NCBI RefSeq assembly: GCF_900104145.1
Contig: NZ_FNLB01000006.1
Span: forward strand, 579,001-643,000
Direction: 5' to 3'
Length of the DNA: 64,000 nt
Origin: Pseudovibrio sp. Tun.PSC04-5.I4
GTDB taxonomy: Bacteria; Pseudomonadota; Alphaproteobacteria; Rhizobiales; Stappiaceae
Of the stretch, positions 46,014 to 55,223 are shown one piece after another (positions within the stretch are counted from its first letter, which is position 1; each line of letters starts with the position of its first letter). Below the pieces are notes generated by a model that saw nothing but the letters and a program-made list of their open reading frames with translations, was not told the DNA's origin and did no database searches. The position numbers and the translations under genes are program-made.

Positions 46014-46496
46014 ATGTCAGGCTGGTCAAAGACGAAGAAAGGCTGCGAAGTCTGGACGATAGACACCAATAATGTGCAACTGTCCCAATCTATGGGGCGG
46101 CTGGTCTTTATGACGGAGGGCTTCGGCTTTTATGAGATGACCAATGAAATCCGAGAGTGGGTGAAGTCTCTGGACTTAAAAGATGGTTTGCTTACCTTGT
46201 TTGTACGCCATACCTCCGCATCTATCACCATCCAAGAAAATGCTGACCCAACAGTCCTGCAAGATCTGTTGAAAGCCTTGCGGATGCTTGCGCCTGAAGA
46301 GGGCGGTTGGCTTCATGATGATGAGGGGCCAGATGACATGCCAGCACACATTAAGACCATGTTGACTGGAGTATCTCTCCAAATACCTGTCGTGGAAGGC
46401 GAATTGGATTTGGGAACGTGGCAGGGCATTTATCTGGCTGAGCATCGCAGAGCGCCACACCGGCGCTCCATGACCCTGCATTATCTGGGAACGTAA
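46014..46496 (+). CDS. yjbQ: YjbQ/UPF0047 family protein
   Basis: 160-aa UPF0047 protein, a trimeric fold with a conserved metal-like site. Signatures are FVRHTSASITIQENADPTVLQDL, HDDEGPDDMPAHIKTMLTGVSLQIPV and GTWQGIYLAEHR. YjbQ has been reported to have weak thiamin-phosphate-synthase activity, and its main role is unclear. The ATG at 46014 fits; the first about 18 residues (MSGWSKTKKGCEVWTI) are less conserved. Confidence 0.92.
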   Translation: MSGWSKTKKGCEVWTIDTNNVQLSQSMGRLVFMTEGFGFYEMTNEIREWVKSLDLKDGLLTLFVRHTSASITIQENADPTVLQDLLKALRMLAPEEGGWLHDDEGPDDMPAHIKTMLTGVSLQIPVVEGELDLGTWQGIYLAEHRRAPHRRSMTLHYLGT

Positions 46497-46513
46497 TACT
46501 CAGGCAGGATTAA

Positions 46514-46882
46514 TCAATCCAGCATTGCGGCGATGACACTCACAAACCATAGGCCAACGGCGACTGCCATCGCTTTCTTGGAAAACTCATGATAGGCAAT
46601 GCGCAGTGCATCGCTTTGCAATTGGTCAGGGTCTTGTAGTCCGCCCGGATCCTCTTGTCCTTTGACAAATACCCAGGCTTCATCTCCATCATTTTTCCCG
46701 GTAGGCATATGCCAGGCTTTATAGATGAGCACTCCGCTCAGGGCGATTGCAAGCATAGCCCCACTTCGAAAAGAGCTGGTTGGGTCAAAGCTTAGGGCAG
46801 CCATCACCAGGAGCACTCCAAGACAATAAAATCCGCAAATGCGAGCAACGCTGGCGTGGGCAGCGCGTTGTAAAGCGTCCAT
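46514..46882 (-). CDS. small membrane protein of unknown function
   Basis: 122-aa protein with three hydrophobic helices: about 13-30 (ARICGFYCLGVLLVMAAL), 40-56 (GAMLAIALSGVLIYKAW) and 103-120 (AMAVAVGLWFVSVIAAML). An acidic cytoplasmic or periplasmic loop lies between the second and third. Family not recognised. ATG start with AGGAGAAAC-type purines upstream. Convergent with yjbQ and 17 bases from it. Confidence 0.7.
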   Translation of the reverse strand: MDALQRAAHASVARICGFYCLGVLLVMAALSFDPTSSFRSGAMLAIALSGVLIYKAWHMPTGKNDGDEAWVFVKGQEDPGGLQDPDQLQSDALRIAYHEFSKKAMAVAVGLWFVSVIAAMLD

Positions 46883-47029
46883 AGGTTTCTCCTAGGCTTC
46901 TGTTGGAGACAAACTATAGACACAGTAGTATTGAGTTCAGCTTATCGCAGGAAGTAAATTGGAATTGACGTAAACAGATTGCAAACGACCTGCATGACCA
47001 ATAACAGTTTAATTAGATATTTCAGAAAA

Positions 47030-48742
47030 TCACATCTCAAGAACCATTAGTTCTTCATCATTGCCATTGTCACTAATACTAGGGCCATCAGATGTCAGGT
47101 CTCTTCCATTTGGTTGATGTAGTACTTTTACAGCGTGAGCACTTCGCTCATCTTTTGATAAAGTGCCATAAGAAAGCGCAATACCTGTGGTGAAACTGAC
47201 GATAACACCCAGCAGTCCACCCATCTCTGCAGGTAGACCAAACCAGAAACCGGTCGAGTCTGTCATGACCGCCAGTGCATAGAGCAGAGTTACTCCGACA
47301 CCAGAAAAGATAGCGCCATAGGCAGCAACAGCTTGGAACCTATTCCACCAGCAAGAAAGAACGAGAACGGGAAAGAATGCGGAGGCTGCAAGAGACATTG
47401 AAAATGCAAGCCCGTCCAGAATGCGGAAACTGTCTGTCAACGCTAGGTACGTAACAAGCGTACAGGCAGCCAGCACGACCACACGGGCAAGAACTATTTT
47501 CTGGTTCAGCGACGCACGCGGCAAAACCAGAACTTCAACCACATCACGGGAAAGAGTTGTTGAGAGCACCATGAGCAGCGCAGAACAACTCGCCAGTGAT
47601 GCCGCAACAATTCCCGACCTCACAAGAGCTGCAATGAGTCCGCTCTGGCTGCCTTGCACCAACGCATTTGGCCCGAGCAAGCTTTGAAGCCGTTCATCGG
47701 CGAGAAGCAAGGGATAGGCCGATCCGATGACGACAAGCAGCAGGAGGAAAGAAAGGGAATAACCTGCCGCTCGGCGCGAGTCCGAAGACGTCTCCGTATG
47801 CATATATTTGCTGAGCAGGTGAGGGAGGCTTGCCACGCCTACCGCAAAAAAGAGAGCTGTGGCGATAAGAGGCCATAACCCGCCTGCATAGGGACCAGAC
47901 AATAAGAACCAGCCGACACTGGTGTTTTCCAGATCAATAAGAGCGATCAGCTGATCAAGCAACGAACCTTCAATTGTGGTTGTGAAGCCTGTGGTTTCGA
48001 TCAAAGCTGGAGAGGTGAGCTGATCAAGCCCAAGAAGGATTGCTGGAGAAAGACAGGCAAACACCATCAGCACGGCCTGTAAAGCCTGCGTCCAGACAGC
48101 GCCGCTCATACCACCCAAAACGACCGAAGCCAGAAGCGTTAGAGCTAACAACAAGACGCCTGTCGAGGCGGGAGCATTGAGAGAGGTCGCGAGAACCTGC
48201 CCCCCGATCAGCAATTCAGTGCTTAACAAGGGCAAAATAATGAGAACAAGCACGCCAGCTGTCGCCAATCGCAATGTATTGCTCTGGAAACGCACGCCAA
48301 GAAACTCGGGGATCGTAGCCGAACCAAACTTACGCAAGGGAGAAGCAAGCAAGACAGCGCACAAAACGAAACTACTCGCCCAGCCCAAAACGATTGGGAA
48401 GCTCACATAGTTAGGCAGATGCGTCAGAGCAAAAAACAACGGGAAAAAACTACCACCCACAAAACAGGCGGCAAGCGTCATTCCAGTCATGCCAGCTGGT
48501 ACATTTTTTCCGGCCCAATGAAATTCAGTCAGCCTCATGGTTCGGGCCAATACGCCCACCAATGCAAACACGATCAATGGAAGTAATGCCATCAGAGCTT
48601 CTATGAGGACAGCAACAACGCCTGCTTTCTCCATAACGGCCAACAATCCGGTCAGCAGAAACAGGGCGAGAGCAAACAAGGCAAGTGCGAGAGTTGCGCG
48701 GCGATATTGAGAGGTCTGCGGGCCTAGGTTGGAAAGTGTCAT
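47030..48742 (-). CDS. sodium:solute symporter, acetate permease-like (VC_2705 group)
   Basis: SSS-family transporter, 570 aa, with about 13 hydrophobic helices. Recognisable segments are HWAGKNVPAGMTGMTLAACFVGGSFF, GFLLCAVL-like FVLCAVLLASPLRKFGSATIPEFLGVRF and FSMSLAASAFFPVLVLSCWWNRF. The group is related to ActP/MctP carriers of acetate and other short monocarboxylates. Its start overlaps the stop of a DUF4212 gene by four bases; DUF4212 proteins are the small subunit of these symporters. The nearby SSS-type kinase/response regulator pair suggests acetate-linked regulation. Confidence 0.9.
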   Translation of the reverse strand: MTLSNLGPQTSQYRRATLALALFALALFLLTGLLAVMEKAGVVAVLIEALMALLPLIVFALVGVLARTMRLTEFHWAGKNVPAGMTGMTLAACFVGGSFFPLFFALTHLPNYVSFPIVLGWASSFVLCAVLLASPLRKFGSATIPEFLGVRFQSNTLRLATAGVLVLIILPLLSTELLIGGQVLATSLNAPASTGVLLLALTLLASVVLGGMSGAVWTQALQAVLMVFACLSPAILLGLDQLTSPALIETTGFTTTIEGSLLDQLIALIDLENTSVGWFLLSGPYAGGLWPLIATALFFAVGVASLPHLLSKYMHTETSSDSRRAAGYSLSFLLLLVVIGSAYPLLLADERLQSLLGPNALVQGSQSGLIAALVRSGIVAASLASCSALLMVLSTTLSRDVVEVLVLPRASLNQKIVLARVVVLAACTLVTYLALTDSFRILDGLAFSMSLAASAFFPVLVLSCWWNRFQAVAAYGAIFSGVGVTLLYALAVMTDSTGFWFGLPAEMGGLLGVIVSFTTGIALSYGTLSKDERSAHAVKVLHQPNGRDLTSDGPSISDNGNDEELMVLEM

Positions 48743-49035
48743 GGCTTGGTCCCTCGGCGCCGTGCAACGCTGGCGTTATCTTCATCCAGACGATCTTGAG
48801 CACCACAGAACCAGGAGGTCAGGATGCTCGCTATAAAGAAGAAAAAACAAGCCCATAGGTAACTGCTGGAGATCGAGTTGAGAATGTCACTAAGCCCCTC
48901 AATCATTTCCGCTTGGCTTTGGCTGGGTGAACCGAAGTAGAGCACCAGAACAATAAAGAGGGACCAAAGTGTTAGCGTAGCAGCCATGAGGGCACGTGTT
49001 TTCGTCCAATAAGCAACTCTGTTTGGTGTACGCAC
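48739..49035 (-). CDS. DUF4212 small subunit of sodium/substrate symporter
   Basis: About 98 aa with two membrane helices (LMAATLTLWSLFIVLVLYFG and SSYLWACFFFFIASILTSWF), the DUF4212 layout, with the family's YW near the N-terminus (VAYWTKTRAL). Encoded just before the SSS gene with an ATGA overlap, so it is co-translated and probably stabilises the symporter. The GTG at 49035 lies five bases after GGAGG; the frame also has a TTG at 49050. Confidence 0.88.
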   Translation of the reverse strand: MRTPNRVAYWTKTRALMAATLTLWSLFIVLVLYFGSPSQSQAEMIEGLSDILNSISSSYLWACFFFFIASILTSWFCGAQDRLDEDNASVARRRGTKP

Positions 49036-49516
49036 CCGTCCCTCCAGCAATGGAAATTTAACGTATACATACTCTACCCGTCGCAGGCCGAACCGCTAGA
49101 CTAAAATTACGCACCCCAATATTAATCCCCAACCCTCAGGGCAATACCGGTGCATTTCACGCAACCCCATACCCATACTTTGGGCGCAACTTCTGAGTTC
49201 TATGCATACGGGGCAGCAATATCTTAATGATTACTGATGGTTTTGTGATAAAAAGCGTGAGATGGGTGAAAACAATCAACTTCATGCTTGCCAGCACCTC
49301 CTGCATTCGCATAATGCTTTTGTATAGGGGGTTGCGACCAGTTGAAGCTTTTAAGATTCACGGGTCGCAAAAGATCTATCGTAACGCGTTAAGGGAGAGA
49401 CTGAAAAATGCTCAATCTCTTAAGGCGTCGAAAACTGTTCATCTAGTGGCGTGTGTCGATGAGACGGATCGTTGGCCACAAGAAACAGTCCACGACAAGA
49501 AATGGAGGAGCACAGC
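49036..49516. other. gene-free region between divergent symporter and response-regulator genes
   Basis: About 480 bases containing both promoters. A 139-codon frame at 49227-49646 overlaps the response-regulator gene out of frame and has no protein-like composition. I see no operator palindrome, terminator or RNA gene here. Confidence 0.6.
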
Positions 49517-50176
49517 GTGCAAAACGCGGTCCACCGCTTTATTATCGCTGATGACCACCCGCTATTCCGTGGGGCAATGCGTCAAACAATCGAGAAAAAG
49601 TTTGCATCAGTTAAAATCATTGAGGCTGGGAGCCTTGATGAAGTAACCGCAGCACTCGATCGAGAAGAAGACGTAGACTTGATCCTTTTGGATCTGTCCA
49701 TGCCCGGAATGCGAGGGTTTTCTGGTTTGATGTACTTGCGTGCTCAATATGTGGGCGTGCCGATTGTTGTCGTTTCTGGTACAGAAGATCCGACCACAAT
49801 CCGTAGCGCTATTGAGTTTGGCGCGTCAGGGTACATTCCAAAATCACTTGGTATTGAAGTCATTCAAGACGGTGTTTCAGTTGTTCTGGAAGGGGGCGTA
49901 TGGATCCCTCCGGATATCGACCTGAACACGGTAGATGAAGCGACTAAGATGGCACAGCGCTTGGCATCTCTCACACCACAACAGGTGCGAGTGTTAATGA
50001 TGCTGTCACAAGGCTTGCTGAACAAACAGATCGCCTATGAACTGTCTGTATCAGAAGCGACTGTGAAAGCGCACGTTTCTGCGATCTTGCAAAAGCTTGG
50101 CGTAGAAAGTCGTACGCAGGCAGTTATTGCAGCGGCCAAGATTGAAGCTGGCCAGTGGCAAAGCATCGCGGGTTAA
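49517..50176 (+). CDS. LuxR/NarL-type response regulator (CrbR/ErdR-like)
   Basis: About 219 aa. The receiver domain has the acidic pair in FIIADDHPLFRGAM, phospho-acceptor Asp in LILLDLSMPG, VVSGTED (Ser/Thr position) and the Lys in YIPKSLG. The GerE/LuxR helix-turn-helix is SLTPQQVRVLMMLSQGLLNKQIAYELSVSEATVKAHVSAIL. The GTG at 49517 sits seven bases after GGAGGA. It converges on a hybrid kinase with an SSS sensor domain, the same pairing as CrbS/CrbR and MxtR/ErdR, which control acetyl-CoA synthetase and acetate use in other proteobacteria. Confidence 0.9.
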   Translation: MQNAVHRFIIADDHPLFRGAMRQTIEKKFASVKIIEAGSLDEVTAALDREEDVDLILLDLSMPGMRGFSGLMYLRAQYVGVPIVVVSGTEDPTTIRSAIEFGASGYIPKSLGIEVIQDGVSVVLEGGVWIPPDIDLNTVDEATKMAQRLASLTPQQVRVLMMLSQGLLNKQIAYELSVSEATVKAHVSAILQKLGVESRTQAVIAAAKIEAGQWQSIAG

Positions 50177-50201
50177 TAGCCTAATCAGCTACTATGAAAT
50201 C

Positions 50202-50229
50202 AAAAGGCGCTCAATTGAGCGCCTTTTTT
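50202..50229. terminator. bidirectional intrinsic terminator between response regulator and hybrid kinase
   Basis: AAAAGGCGCTC AATT GAGCGCCTTTTTT: an 8-bp stem, flanked by A- and T-runs, serving both convergent genes. Confidence 0.92.
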
Positions 50230-50254
50230 GTATTTAGAAACGGACCTGTAAGGA

Positions 50255-53200
50255 TCACTCTCCCAAAGCTGCTTTGCAGCGCATCAGGTGAGCTCTGAGT
50301 ACAGCAGGTTTCAAGGGCTTGTGGATCATGTCCATGTCTTTGTCGGTCGCCTCGGCACGAACCTCGGCTGTCCGGTCTGCAGTAATGAGCATTGCGGGGA
50401 AGTGGACGCCAAACTTCCAGCGCAGGTGCACCACAGCTTCAATGCCAGTTCCCTGATCCAGATGGTAATCTGCCAGAATGATATCCGGTTGAGCTTTGCT
50501 GGCGTAGATTACTTTTGCTGCTTCCTGTGTGTTTGCAGCTGTAATGACGTTACACTTCCACGTCCGCAGTAATGCCTCCATGCCCTCAAGGATCTGTGGT
50601 TCGTTATCGATGGCAAGTACATTAAGACCCGCCAGCTGACTGACAATCGCACGCGGTTGAGCTTGCTTTTCAACCACAGGCACGCTCATGGTTTCCTTCA
50701 TTGCAACAGAGAAACAAGACCCTTTGTCATCCTGAGACTTGAGAGAGACTTTGAGATTAAGAACCGTGCTGATACGGTCCACAATAGATAGTCCCAGACC
50801 AAGTCCAGAGGCAATCCGTGCGCCATCATCCAAGCGGCGAAACTCTTTGAAGATCAGCTCTTGCTGGCGCTCTGGAATACCAATGCCGCTATCATAGACA
50901 CTCAGGTTGACCATGTTGTTCTTGGCCTTCCGTACCCCAACAACCACCCCGCCATGCGTCGTGTACTTTAAGCCGTTGGAGATGAGGTTCTGTAACAGCC
51001 GGCGCAACAACCGCCGATCAGAGCGAACGCATACATCAGTGGCCCGGATCTTGAGCTTGAGCCCTTTCTCCTTGGCAATTGGCGTAAATTCGACGCGTAG
51101 CGGGTTGAGAATGTCATCCAGTCGGAAGGCCGAGATCTCAGGTTTAAACGTGCGGGTATCCAGACGGGAAATGTCTAAAACAGCACCGATGATTTCTTCA
51201 ACGGACTCCAGTGAGGCCTCAATGTTGCTGACAAGCTTACGATCCTCTGGATCTCCATCGGTAAAGCGATCTGTCAACGTTGAAGAATACAAACGCGCTG
51301 CATTGAGTGGTTGCAATATATCGTGGCTGGCAGCGGCGAGAAAGCGTGTCTTGTCTTGATAGGCCAGTTCTGCCGTCTTCTTGGCAGTTTCCAGCTGCTC
51401 GTTGACCTTGGTGAGTTCTTCTGTCCGGTCACGAACGCGCTGTTCCAGATTTTCGTTTGCGCGTGCCAGCGCCTCTTCGGCAAACACACGCTCTGTAATG
51501 TCGGTATAACTCGTCACCAACCCGCCAAAAGGCATAGGGCTTGTTCTCACTTCAAGAACGGTGCCATTGGTGACTAGGTGTTCCTGATAGGTTTCCTGAC
51601 GATTGATAAAGTTGTGCATGCGCAAACCAACGATCTCATCAACATCACCATCTCCAAACTCACCAGCCTCTGCGATGTACCGAATGATCTCCTCAAGCGA
51701 TATGCCAACCTGACCAAACTTGGCGGGGAGCATGAGCATCTCGCGGTACTGGCGGTTCCAACAGATGAGGCGGAGGTCTTTGTCGTAAACCGATATTCCC
51801 TGACGCACCTGATCCAACGCAATTTGCAGCAGGTCACGGTTATACTGAATTGCCTCTGTCGCATCATCAAGCAGCTTGATTGCTTCTTGCGTCCCCGGAT
51901 CCCGGCGTTTGAGCAAAAGAGAGAGTACAAGCCGCGCAGAGGCGGATCCGATGGCACTGGCCAAGAGTTGCTCGCAGAACCGAAGGATGACAACATCCGC
52001 TTCCTCATGACTGTCAATCTGAATACGGTGTTCGGCGGCATAGGTGTCAAAAGACCGCTGGGTGCGCTCCTCGCCCACATAACGGGAGATCGTTGCTTGC
52101 AGATCACCAATCGTCACAGCGGTCCGCAATTTACGCAGAGTAGGGGGTGGCATCATGCCTGTTGGCACGAATGTGTTCGCCTGTATTCGTTCAATAGCAG
52201 TTGGTTGGCGGGAAAGAGAAAATACAATAAAACAGGTCAGACCAACCAGAAGGCTCCAAAATACACCATGCACAAACGGGTCGAGATCGAGATAAAACAG
52301 CGCTTCAGGTTTTAAAGCTCCTATTCCCCATGGGCCATATTCTAAAATGTTGCTGCCAAAAATGTTTTCGCGCGCAAAAACCGGTAGCAGCAGAGTGTAA
52401 AACCAAACCGCAAAGCCTGTTGTCATGCTTGCAATAGCACCGCGAGCATTGGCTCTGCGCCAGATGAGGCCGCCGATAAAGGCCGGTGCAAACTGGGCGA
52501 TTGCTGCGAAAGAGAGCAGCCCAATGGAAGAGAGCGCCGCGCTGTCGCCTGCAACACGATAATAGACGTAACTTCCCAATATGACGAGGAAGATGGACAT
52601 ACGCCGGACGCCAAGCAGCATCTGGCTCATATCCTCTCCAGACGTGGAGATAATTTCGTCCTCGCTGCGGCGGCGCAGAATAATTGGCATCACCAAATCA
52701 TTGGAGACCATGATAGCCAAAGCAACCGTGGTCACAATGACCATAGCGGTCGCGGCTGAGAGCCCTCCAATGAATACAAGGAGAGCCAACCAATCGGCGT
52801 CATAAGCGCGAGGCAGAGCCAATACAAACATGTCTGGGTTGACGGTGTTGCCAAGAATGGTAAGCCCGGCTAGCGCAATTGGAACCACAAACAGGTTGAT
52901 GGCAATAAGGTAAGTTGGGAACAACCATGCAGCCCGCTTCAACTCTGCTTCGCTGTTGTACTCTGTTACGGTCACATGAAATTGGCGGGGAAGTAACACA
53001 ATAGAGAACATCGACAGAAGGATAATGGTAGCCCACTTGCTGATATTCACATTCGTGAACAGATCCTGTGAGCTGCTTGTGTTTGCAAAGGATGCGTGGA
53101 GCAAATCCCAAGGCCCATCAAACAGCACAAACGTAACCCAAACTCCAATTGCCAGAAACGCGATCAGCTTAACGACTGCTTCTGTGGCAATGGAAAGCAT

Positions 53201-53785
53201 CAAGCCTTCCTGATGCTCAGTGGCATCAATATGCCGAGTTCCAAAAAGCCATGTGAACACAGCCATGAAAATGGCGATCAGGAGCGTTTCGTCACCGAAG
53301 ATTGAGATGCTAGTATCTTCAAGAGACAAAAGCGGATGCAAAACAATAGTGCCAACGGAAAGATCAAGCGCTTTTAGCTGGAGCGCAATGTAAGGGATCA
53401 TGCCAACAAACGCGATAAGCGTTACGATTGCGCCGACCAATGGATTCTTACCGTATCGAGCGGCAATGAAATCAGCAATTGACGTGATCTTTTCAGCTTT
53501 CGCCAGTTTGATGACTCGCAGCACCAAACGGTATCCGAAAGCAAATACGATGATCGGACCGAGATAGATCGCGATAAATTCAAAGCCGTTACGAGAGGCT
53601 GAGCCGACAGAACCGAAAAATGTCCATGAAGTACAGTAGACGGACAGCGAGAGCGCATAGATCAGCGGTCTACCGTTGCTTTTCTTGGGGCGGGATTTCG
53701 CAATTTTATCCCCATAACTCGCAATTACAAACAACAGTAGAATATATGCCAAAGCGACAAGGACTACGATCCAACCTTGAAGCAT
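50255..53785 (-). CDS. hybrid histidine kinase with SSS transporter-like sensor domain (CrbS/MxtR-like)
   Basis: About 1176 aa. The N-terminal half (about 1-540) is a 13-helix sodium:solute symporter domain. A STAC-type linker (about 570-650, with TIGDLQATISRYVGEERTQ) follows, then a PAS domain (about 680-770, ISVYDKDLRLICWNRQYREML) and a coiled coil. The HisKA domain has phospho-His about 821 (ASHDILQPLNAARL), then come ATPase motifs (NLISNGLKYT, DSGIGIP, GLGLGLSIVDRI) and a C-terminal receiver with Asp about 1106 (ILADYHLD) and Lys in HKPLKP. The SSS domain may sense or move acetate-like substrates. The ATG at 53785 follows GGGGGAAAC. Partner: the convergent LuxR-type regulator. Confidence 0.93.
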   Translation of the reverse strand: MLQGWIVVLVALAYILLLFVIASYGDKIAKSRPKKSNGRPLIYALSLSVYCTSWTFFGSVGSASRNGFEFIAIYLGPIIVFAFGYRLVLRVIKLAKAEKITSIADFIAARYGKNPLVGAIVTLIAFVGMIPYIALQLKALDLSVGTIVLHPLLSLEDTSISIFGDETLLIAIFMAVFTWLFGTRHIDATEHQEGLMLSIATEAVVKLIAFLAIGVWVTFVLFDGPWDLLHASFANTSSSQDLFTNVNISKWATIILLSMFSIVLLPRQFHVTVTEYNSEAELKRAAWLFPTYLIAINLFVVPIALAGLTILGNTVNPDMFVLALPRAYDADWLALLVFIGGLSAATAMVIVTTVALAIMVSNDLVMPIILRRRSEDEIISTSGEDMSQMLLGVRRMSIFLVILGSYVYYRVAGDSAALSSIGLLSFAAIAQFAPAFIGGLIWRRANARGAIASMTTGFAVWFYTLLLPVFARENIFGSNILEYGPWGIGALKPEALFYLDLDPFVHGVFWSLLVGLTCFIVFSLSRQPTAIERIQANTFVPTGMMPPPTLRKLRTAVTIGDLQATISRYVGEERTQRSFDTYAAEHRIQIDSHEEADVVILRFCEQLLASAIGSASARLVLSLLLKRRDPGTQEAIKLLDDATEAIQYNRDLLQIALDQVRQGISVYDKDLRLICWNRQYREMLMLPAKFGQVGISLEEIIRYIAEAGEFGDGDVDEIVGLRMHNFINRQETYQEHLVTNGTVLEVRTSPMPFGGLVTSYTDITERVFAEEALARANENLEQRVRDRTEELTKVNEQLETAKKTAELAYQDKTRFLAAASHDILQPLNAARLYSSTLTDRFTDGDPEDRKLVSNIEASLESVEEIIGAVLDISRLDTRTFKPEISAFRLDDILNPLRVEFTPIAKEKGLKLKIRATDVCVRSDRRLLRRLLQNLISNGLKYTTHGGVVVGVRKAKNNMVNLSVYDSGIGIPERQQELIFKEFRRLDDGARIASGLGLGLSIVDRISTVLNLKVSLKSQDDKGSCFSVAMKETMSVPVVEKQAQPRAIVSQLAGLNVLAIDNEPQILEGMEALLRTWKCNVITAANTQEAAKVIYASKAQPDIILADYHLDQGTGIEAVVHLRWKFGVHFPAMLITADRTAEVRAEATDKDMDMIHKPLKPAVLRAHLMRCKAALGE

Positions 53786-53887
53786 GTTTCCCCCGTCGGA
53801 CAAAAGTGCCCGTTACTTCCATTAAATGTTTTTGGTCTCTCAATATTGCACAGTTGACTGATCTTTCGTGAAAGGCAAGAGTCCTGT

Positions 53888-54673
53888 GTGATGAATTGCG
53901 TCCGTGGTAAGTGCGTAATTTTTCTGACCTCTACGAAAGGGTATGAGTTGGGACAGCAACCTAATCCGGCTGTAAAGAGTGAGAAGGGTGCCTTTGAGAA
54001 TATCGATAAGGTGTTGTTGGATAATCCGAGCTGGATCAGGCGGATCTACGGGGTTTTCTTTAAAAAATCCGATCTGGATACCTTGGAAAAGCTCAAGACT
54101 TACCTTGAGCGGAGTGCTGCTTATCTCACCTACAAGAATGTACAGGAGTATTCACGTTCACGGGCTGGCGTTCATTGGAATATGCTGTTGGATGACGGTG
54201 AATTTCAAATAGCTTTGGAAAAGTCACAGTGGATTACTTTTGCCATTTCTGCTGAGTTGGTTGGCGAAATGGTGCTGATCGTCCTGCGTCAGAAAACACA
54301 GACCGACCCGCAGGATCTGGCTGGCACATTAGGTGTCATTCTCAAACAGATTTTGGAGGAGCACTCCAGGTTATCATCTGGTCTGTCAGTTGAGTGGATC
54401 AATTCAACCAATAGTATCCTGCAGAAAATGCGTACAGGCGCACTTGTGCCGCCTAAGTTGGTTTCCGATATCGCAACAGCACATGTTCCCAAGATCTTCG
54501 CGAGCCTTCCTGTACATAAACGGATACCCGGATATGATGAGTTGCTATTACTCAATGGACTGCATTTGAACCTCCTGCAGTTGCAACATGAGTTTACGAT
54601 TAAGGCGAACTACAAGGCTTTGGCTAAGGCCGCTCTAGCCAGTCAAAGTCGCTCTCCTGATCCTGATCTGTAA
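53888..54673 (+). CDS. conserved hypothetical protein
   Basis: Up to 261 aa, mostly helical, without signal peptide or membrane segments. Segments VHWNMLLDDGEFQIALEKSQWITFAISAELVGEMVLIVLRQ and LLLLNGLHLNLLQLQHEF look like a folded globular protein; I do not recognise the family. The start is unclear: GTG 53888 and ATG 53891 open the frame, while a TTG near 53947, eight bases after AAAGGG, would remove about 20 odd residues (including three Cys). Divergent from the hybrid kinase and upstream of fixL, but separated from it by about 550 bases. Confidence 0.7.
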   Translation: MMNCVRGKCVIFLTSTKGYELGQQPNPAVKSEKGAFENIDKVLLDNPSWIRRIYGVFFKKSDLDTLEKLKTYLERSAAYLTYKNVQEYSRSRAGVHWNMLLDDGEFQIALEKSQWITFAISAELVGEMVLIVLRQKTQTDPQDLAGTLGVILKQILEEHSRLSSGLSVEWINSTNSILQKMRTGALVPPKLVSDIATAHVPKIFASLPVHKRIPGYDELLLLNGLHLNLLQLQHEFTIKANYKALAKAALASQSRSPDPDL

Positions 54674-55223
54674 GAATATGCTTGGCGGCCGGGCGTTGAT
54701 CGAAATTTGCGGGTTTTGCGACTCGTTCATTTCTGATTGCTGAATTCAATAGGATGTGTTCCTGAATGATGCTGCGGTGGAAAACCACGCAGAACCGTAC
54801 GCAAACCCTGCGACATATACGCGCCGCATAAGGAAACTCGCTTACTACTTTAGGTTTAATAATGGCGGGTGATTGAGCTTGGGATTTGGAAGATTAGGTT
54901 AGTGCTGAGGAGAGTTTAAAATTCTGCTTAGATAAACTAACCCAAGGGATTGGTGGTGTTTTGGCCGACCAATCTAATGCGACTAATGAATAACACGTTG
55001 AAATTCTGAATTACACAATAGAACTTGTACAATTTTAAGTTTTAACTCTGAGTTTGCCTTTCCTAATATATCAATATTGAAGGGGTAGTTAATCGATAAA
55101 CCAAAGGGAACTAGGTGATTGACCTAGCTTCAACCATGAGATAGCAGGTTAGTCAAAATACCCATCTAGTTACTCGATTAGTTAAGCGTTCGGGTACGCC
55201 TATAACAAAGCTAGGATACTCAA
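54674..55223. other. gene-free region upstream of fixL
   Basis: About 550 bases with no credible gene. Visible structure: a hairpin CTGCGGTGG-AAAA-CCACGCAG at 54772-54792 with a one-base bulge, and the inverted repeat CTAGGT-GATTG-ACCTAG at 55111-55127. The stretch TTGACCTAGCTTCAA nearby resembles an FNR/FixK box but has seven instead of six bases between the half sites. It presumably holds the fixLJ promoter and an untranslated leader. Confidence 0.55.

Noticed and set aside
49227..49646. 139-codon frame before the response regulator
   Set aside because: It overlaps the LuxR-type regulator out of frame and has no recognisable fold or good ribosome-binding site.
55121..55135. FixK box upstream of fixL (TTGACCTAGCTTCAA)
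   Set aside because: The half sites are separated by seven bases instead of six, so it does not fit the consensus.
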